Program-made: the position numbers and the translations under genes
The notes under the pieces: generated by a model
Databases searched by the model: none
What the model saw: the letters and a program-made list of their open reading frames with translations, nothing else
What the model was told of the DNA's origin: nothing
Shown: in pieces, positions 5,144-7,881 of the stretch
Layout of the letters: every line of letters starts with the position of its first letter
How positions within the stretch are numbered: position 1 is the stretch's first letter
From: JBBRLA01 sp038231615
GTDB lineage: Bacteria > Myxococcota_A > Polyangia > Palsa-1104 > JAEUJZ01
DNA length: 7,881 nucleotides
Direction: 5' to 3'
NCBI GenBank assembly: GCA_038231615.1
Contig: JBBRLA010000403.1
Location: 1-7,881, forward strand

Positions 5144-7041
5144 TTTTTGCCTTTGCCTTTTTCTTTGCTTTGGGCGCGCGACATGAAAAGGAGGATCGAC
5201 ACCGCCGCCGGGGTCACGCCGGAGATGCGGCTGGCCTGACCCAGGGAGCGCGGGCGGAAGCGGCCCAGCTTCTCGCATACCTCGCGCGACAATCCCGGGA
5301 TGCGGTCGTAATCCAGGGAATCGGGAAGGGGATGATCTTCCAGCTCGCGGAAGCGGCGGGCGTCCTCTTCCTCGCGGGCCAGGTAGCCGGCGTATTTTGC
5401 CGAAATCTCCACCCGATCGGCGATGGCCGGGGGGGCGTCGCCCCCGAAGGCCTGACTCAGCTTCGGGTAGTCGAGTTCCGGACGACGCAGGAGCTGAAAC
5501 AGGGTCTGGGGCTCGGACAGGGGCGCGGTGCCAAGCTCCCGCAGGCGATCGTTGACCGAGGCCGTGGGGCAAAGACGGGTGCCCTTCATCCGGGACAGTT
5601 CGGCGGCGACCGCGTCCCGCCGGATGCAATGCAGGCGCCAGCGATCATCATCCACCAGGCCGAGCCGGCGTCCGATGGGCATCAGGCGTTCGTCGGCGTT
5701 GTCCTCACGCAGAAGCAGCCGGTATTCGGCGCGGGACGTCATCATCCGATACGGCTCTTCGGTGCCCTTGACGGTCAGGTCGTCGATCATCACCCCCAGA
5801 TAGCCCTCGTCCCGCTTGAGCACCAGTTCTTGCCCATCGCCGCGGAGCTTGAGGGCGGCGTTGGCCCCGGCCCACAGGCCCTGCGAGGCGGCCTCCTCGT
5901 ACCCCGAGGTGCCGTTCAACTGCCCGGCCAGGTACAGGCCCGCGACCCCCCGGGCCTCCAGCGTCGGCAGGAGCTGCCTGGCGTCGGCGAAGTCGTATTC
6001 GACCGCGTAGCCGAAGCGCAAAAGGCGCGCGTGTTCCAGGCCGGGGATGGTCTTTATGAACTGGAGCTGCACGTCCGCGGGAAGGGAGGTGGAGATGCCG
6101 TTGGGGTAGACCTCGCAGGTATCTTCGCCCTCGGGCTCCAGGAAGATCTGGTGGCGCGGCTTGTCGGAGAAGCGCACCACCTTGTCCTCGATGGAGGGGC
6201 AGTAGCGGGGGCCGACGCCGGTGATGCGCCCGGCGTAGAGCGGGGATCGGTGGAGGTTTTCCCGGATCACTTCGTGGGTGCGGGCGTTGGTGTAGGTGAC
6301 GTGGCACACCCGCTGCGGCAGGGGCGGGGCGGGGCCGTCCTCGCAGAAACGGGGCGCGGGGGTGTCGCCGGGCTGTGCCTCCAGGCCGGCCAGGTCGATG
6401 GTGCGACCGTCGATCCTGCACGGGGTGCCGGTCTTCATGCGCCCCAGGGTGAAGCCGAGTTCCAGCAGGGAGGCGGAGAGGCCGCGGGCCGGCGGCTCCC
6501 CCATGCGCCCGCCGTCGAGCTGCTCGCCGCCGACGTGGAGCTTGCCCATGAGGAAGGTGCCGGTGGTCAGGATGACCGCGCGGGCGCGAAAGGCCAGGCC
6601 CATGCTGGTGGTCACCCCGATGACCCGGCGCTGGCTGCCGTCGCCTTCGGTAAGGAGCCGCTGCCCGTCGGCCTGCTGAAGGTCGAGGCCGGGCTGGCGC
6701 TCGAGCGCCCCGCGGACGTACGCGCGGTAGCGGACCTTGTCGGACTGAACGCGGGTGGCGCGCACCGCCGGGCCCTTGGAGGTGTTGAGGCGCCGGAACT
6801 GGATGCCGGTGGCGTCGGCGGCGCGGCCCATGACCCCACCCAGGGCCTCGATCTCCTTGACCAGGTGCCCCTTGCCGACCCCCCCCACCGCCGGATTGCA
6901 CGACATGTGGGCGATGGTGTCCAGGTTCCCGGTGAGGAGCAGGGTGCGCTGTCCCAGCCGCGCCGCTGCCAGGGCCGCCTCGCAGCCGGCATGGCCGCCG
7001 CCCACGACAATCACGTCGTACGGGTGTGGATACTCCAGCAT
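5140..7041 (-). CDS. mnmG: tRNA uridine-5-carboxymethylaminomethyl(34) synthesis enzyme MnmG (GidA)
   Basis: A 633-residue, full-length MnmG (the usual size is about 620-650). With MnmE it forms the FAD-, folate- and GTP-dependent complex that installs the (carboxymethyl)aminomethyl group on C5 of wobble U34 in certain tRNAs. Features: the dinucleotide-binding VIVVGGGHAGCEAA at 10-23; MSCNPAVGGVGKG with conserved C48; TSKGPAVRATRVQSDK at 87-102; GTFLMGKLHVGG; GPRYCPSIEDK with the second conserved cysteine, C281; GQLNGTSGYEEAA; and MMTSRAEYRLLLREDNAD. The C-terminal helical domain ends RISGVTPAAVSILLF. A Lys/Gly tail (QSKEKGKGKK) closes the protein, and its purine-rich codons double as the ribosome site of the next gene. 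No clear Shine-Dalgarno precedes ATG 7041, but the family N-terminus fits this start. It is divergent from the atp genes. rsmG, a common downstream neighbour, is absent. Confidence 0.97.
   Translation of the reverse strand: MLEYPHPYDVIVVGGGHAGCEAALAAARLGQRTLLLTGNLDTIAHMSCNPAVGGVGKGHLVKEIEALGGVMGRAADATGIQFRRLNTSKGPAVRATRVQSDKVRYRAYVRGALERQPGLDLQQADGQRLLTEGDGSQRRVIGVTTSMGLAFRARAVILTTGTFLMGKLHVGGEQLDGGRMGEPPARGLSASLLELGFTLGRMKTGTPCRIDGRTIDLAGLEAQPGDTPAPRFCEDGPAPPLPQRVCHVTYTNARTHEVIRENLHRSPLYAGRITGVGPRYCPSIEDKVVRFSDKPRHQIFLEPEGEDTCEVYPNGISTSLPADVQLQFIKTIPGLEHARLLRFGYAVEYDFADARQLLPTLEARGVAGLYLAGQLNGTSGYEEAASQGLWAGANAALKLRGDGQELVLKRDEGYLGVMIDDLTVKGTEEPYRMMTSRAEYRLLLREDNADERLMPIGRRLGLVDDDRWRLHCIRRDAVAAELSRMKGTRLCPTASVNDRLRELGTAPLSEPQTLFQLLRRPELDYPKLSQAFGGDAPPAIADRVEISAKYAGYLAREEEDARRFRELEDHPLPDSLDYDRIPGLSREVCEKLGRFRPRSLGQASRISGVTPAAVSILLFMSRAQSKEKGKGKK
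5150..5154 (-). promoter_or_regulatory. Ribosome site of the FadL-like gene, inside mnmG
   Basis: AAAGG on the minus strand ends 6 nt before ATG 5143 and lies within the last Lys/Gly codons of mnmG. With the 4-base ATGA stop/start overlap (5140-5143) it supports translational coupling of the two genes. Confidence 0.55.
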
Positions 7042-7140
7042 CTGGGTAGTGTAGGTTGTTCACAGACGAGGTAGGTTTGTCAATCGCCGCCGGCCTTGAT
7101 TCGGCGGGCAAGGCGTGGTAACAGCGCCAGCTCAGAAGCG
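7042..7140. promoter_or_regulatory. Divergent mnmG / atp intergenic region
   Basis: These 99 bp must carry the promoters for mnmG (leftward) and atpZ-atpI (rightward), unless one is read from farther off. Visible elements: GTAGGTTGTTC at 7051-7061 and GTAGGTTTGTC at 7071-7081, a 9/11 direct repeat with a 20-bp period; TTGACA on the minus strand (7078-7083); TACACT on the minus strand (7048-7053), a fair -10 but 24 bp from that TTGACA, which is too far; and TTGTTCACA (7056-7064), one mismatch from the relaxed DnaA-box consensus TTWTNCACA. No promoter can be assigned firmly. Confidence 0.45.
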
Positions 7141-7425
7141 ATGCCGGCCAACAACCACGAGAACCACGACGAATCCAAGAAGATGTGGCGGGAGGCTGCC
7201 GGCCTGAGCTACCTGGGCATCTTCTTTGGGGTGGCGATCGTGATCGGGTTTCTGGGCGGCTCCTTCGCCGACCGGCACCTTCACACCGGTCACTGGCTGT
7301 CGGTGGTCGGCATCTTGTTCGGCATCGCCGCCAGCGCCAAAGAGCTGTATCGAGTGACCCGGCAGTACCGCCGACAGAACCGCGCTCCGGATGCCGGTGG
7401 CCCCGACGACAAGAACCTGGCATAA
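7141..7425 (+). CDS. atpZ: AtpZ/AtpI-family F1Fo ATPase accessory membrane protein
   Basis: A 94-residue two-helix membrane protein at the head of the ATP synthase operon. A charged, His/Asn-rich N-terminus is followed by TM1 (about 21-41, GLSYLGIFFGVAIVIGFLGG) and TM2 (about 51-67), joined by FADRHLHTG. The Gly pattern GGSFADRHLHTG...VGILFGIAAS matches the family signature, in which a D...T turn separates two Gly-rich helices. Members assist assembly of the c-ring or of Fo, or have been linked to Mg/Ca transport. ATG 7141 is chosen because the in-frame TTG at 7096 would add 15 Arg/Ser-rich residues not typical of the family; the ribosome site is weak in both cases. It is 18 bp upstream of atpI. 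The symbol rests on size, topology and position. Confidence 0.75.
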   Translation: MPANNHENHDESKKMWREAAGLSYLGIFFGVAIVIGFLGGSFADRHLHTGHWLSVVGILFGIAASAKELYRVTRQYRRQNRAPDAGGPDDKNLA

Positions 7426-7432
7426 CCAAGGC

Positions 7433-7436
7433 AGGA
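7433..7436 (+). promoter_or_regulatory. Ribosome site (AGGA) deciding the atpI GTG start
   Basis: AGGA lies 7 nt before GTG 7444, in the short gap after the atpZ stop. It supports the non-ATG start of the next gene. Confidence 0.5.
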
Positions 7437-7443
7437 CCCCGAC

Positions 7444-7863
7444 GTGAGCGAGACCTCAGAACCAAATCACATCCGCGCAGTCGAACGATGGGCGCTGATC
7501 TTCAGCGCCGTGCTGATCGGCGGCGCGATGGTGTTCTGCGGGCCGCGGGCGCAACTCGGCACTACGCTGGGGTCGGCGCTGATGCTGATCAACCTGTGGA
7601 TCATGCGCCGCCTGGGCTCCCGCTTGCTGCGCCTTTTGCTCGGGCCGCGGGCGTCGGTGACGGGCATCGTCGTCTTGTTCAACGGCAAACTCTTGCTGCT
7701 GGCGGCCCTGATGTACCTGTGCATCCGCCACTTGCCAGTGGACCCGGTGGCGTTCATCCTGGGCGTCTCGGTGTTGCCCGGGGCCATCGTGGCCCATGCC
7801 ATCGATTTTGGCATGCGCCGGACCGAAGACCTGAAACCCTCTACTCCGCACGAAGAAGGCTAG
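7444..7863 (+). CDS. atpI: ATP synthase subunit I (AtpI-like, ATP-synt_I family)
   Basis: A 139-residue inner-membrane protein with four predicted helices: about 15-31 (WALIFSAVLIGGAMVF), 37-53 (LGTTLGSALMLINLWIM), 73-92 (GIVVLFNGKLLLLAALMYLCI region) and 98-118 (VDPVAFILGVSVLPGAIVAH). The paired-hairpin topology, the length, and the place between atpZ and the presumed atpB fit the ATP synthase I chain family, which aids c-ring assembly and is not part of the final enzyme. It starts with GTG after an AGGA site and ends 6 bp before the next ATG. Sequence conservation in this family is low, so the call leans on topology and neighbours. Confidence 0.75.
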   Translation: MSETSEPNHIRAVERWALIFSAVLIGGAMVFCGPRAQLGTTLGSALMLINLWIMRRLGSRLLRLLLGPRASVTGIVVLFNGKLLLLAALMYLCIRHLPVDPVAFILGVSVLPGAIVAHAIDFGMRRTEDLKPSTPHEEG

Positions 7864-7869
7864 TTCAAC

Positions 7870-7881
7870 ATGGGTGAGGAA
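7870..7881 (+). CDS. atpB: Start of next gene, probably atpB (Fo subunit a), cut by the window end
   Basis: ATG 7870 opens MGEE and runs off the window. A GAAGG at 7855-7859, inside the last codons of atpI, lies about 10 nt upstream. In the usual order the gene after atpI encodes subunit a. Four residues cannot identify it; the call rests on position alone. Confidence 0.45.

Noticed and set aside
5170..7074. A 634-codon plus-strand open frame antisense to mnmG
   Set aside because: mnmG is unmistakable across this span. The antisense product has no domain signature and has the same compositional bias as other shadow frames.
7085..7107. Intrinsic terminator between mnmG and atpZ (CCGCC / GGCGG pairing)
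   Set aside because: The stem is only 5 bp with an 11-nt loop and no T-run, and a terminator is not expected between divergent genes.

Overview
This is a GC-rich bacterial window with third-position G/C codon bias and long open antisense frames. The genes suggest a Gram-negative, didermic bacterium, most like Myxococcota or a related 'deltaproteobacterial' lineage. Grounds: a FadL-type outer-membrane channel; a large secreted PD40/TolB-like propeller protein with a CxxCH motif and a Cys-rich C-terminal module; and an atpZ-atpI-(atpB) order. The placement is inference from gene style, not from a marker comparison.

Layout, left to right. (1) 1-343: no convincing gene, but a perfect 6-bp hairpin and a cluster of GACAT-type repeats ahead of the first gene. 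(2) 344-1480, plus strand: a stand-alone FIST-domain sensory protein. (3) 1505-3592, minus strand, convergent with FIST: a secreted protein, probably a lipoprotein. In order it has an Ig-like N-terminus, one CxxCH site, a PD40 beta-propeller and a C-terminal six-cysteine module. The cysteine spacing of that module is identical to that of omega-conotoxin knottins. (4) 3593-3706: a 114-bp gap holding a GCGTCT hexamer repeat that touches the next stop codon. (5) 3707-5143, minus: a FadL/OMPP1-family outer-membrane transport protein. (6) 5140-7041, minus: mnmG (gidA), a tRNA wobble-uridine modification enzyme. Its stop overlaps the FadL start as ATGA. (7) 7042-7140: a divergent intergenic region. 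(8) 7141-7425, 7444-7863 and 7870-end, plus: atpZ-like, atpI-like, and probably the first codons of atpB, opening the F1Fo ATP synthase operon.

How the genes relate. mnmG and the FadL-like gene look translationally coupled; the secreted propeller gene follows on the same strand and may be co-transcribed. mnmG next to the atp cluster recalls the gidA-gidB-par-atp neighbourhood found near many bacterial origins, but rsmG (gidB) is absent downstream of mnmG here, where the FadL gene sits instead. The most distinctive observation is the conotoxin-spaced knottin module at the C-terminus of the secreted CxxCH/propeller protein. I found no CRISPR array, tRNA, rRNA, insertion sequence or transposase.
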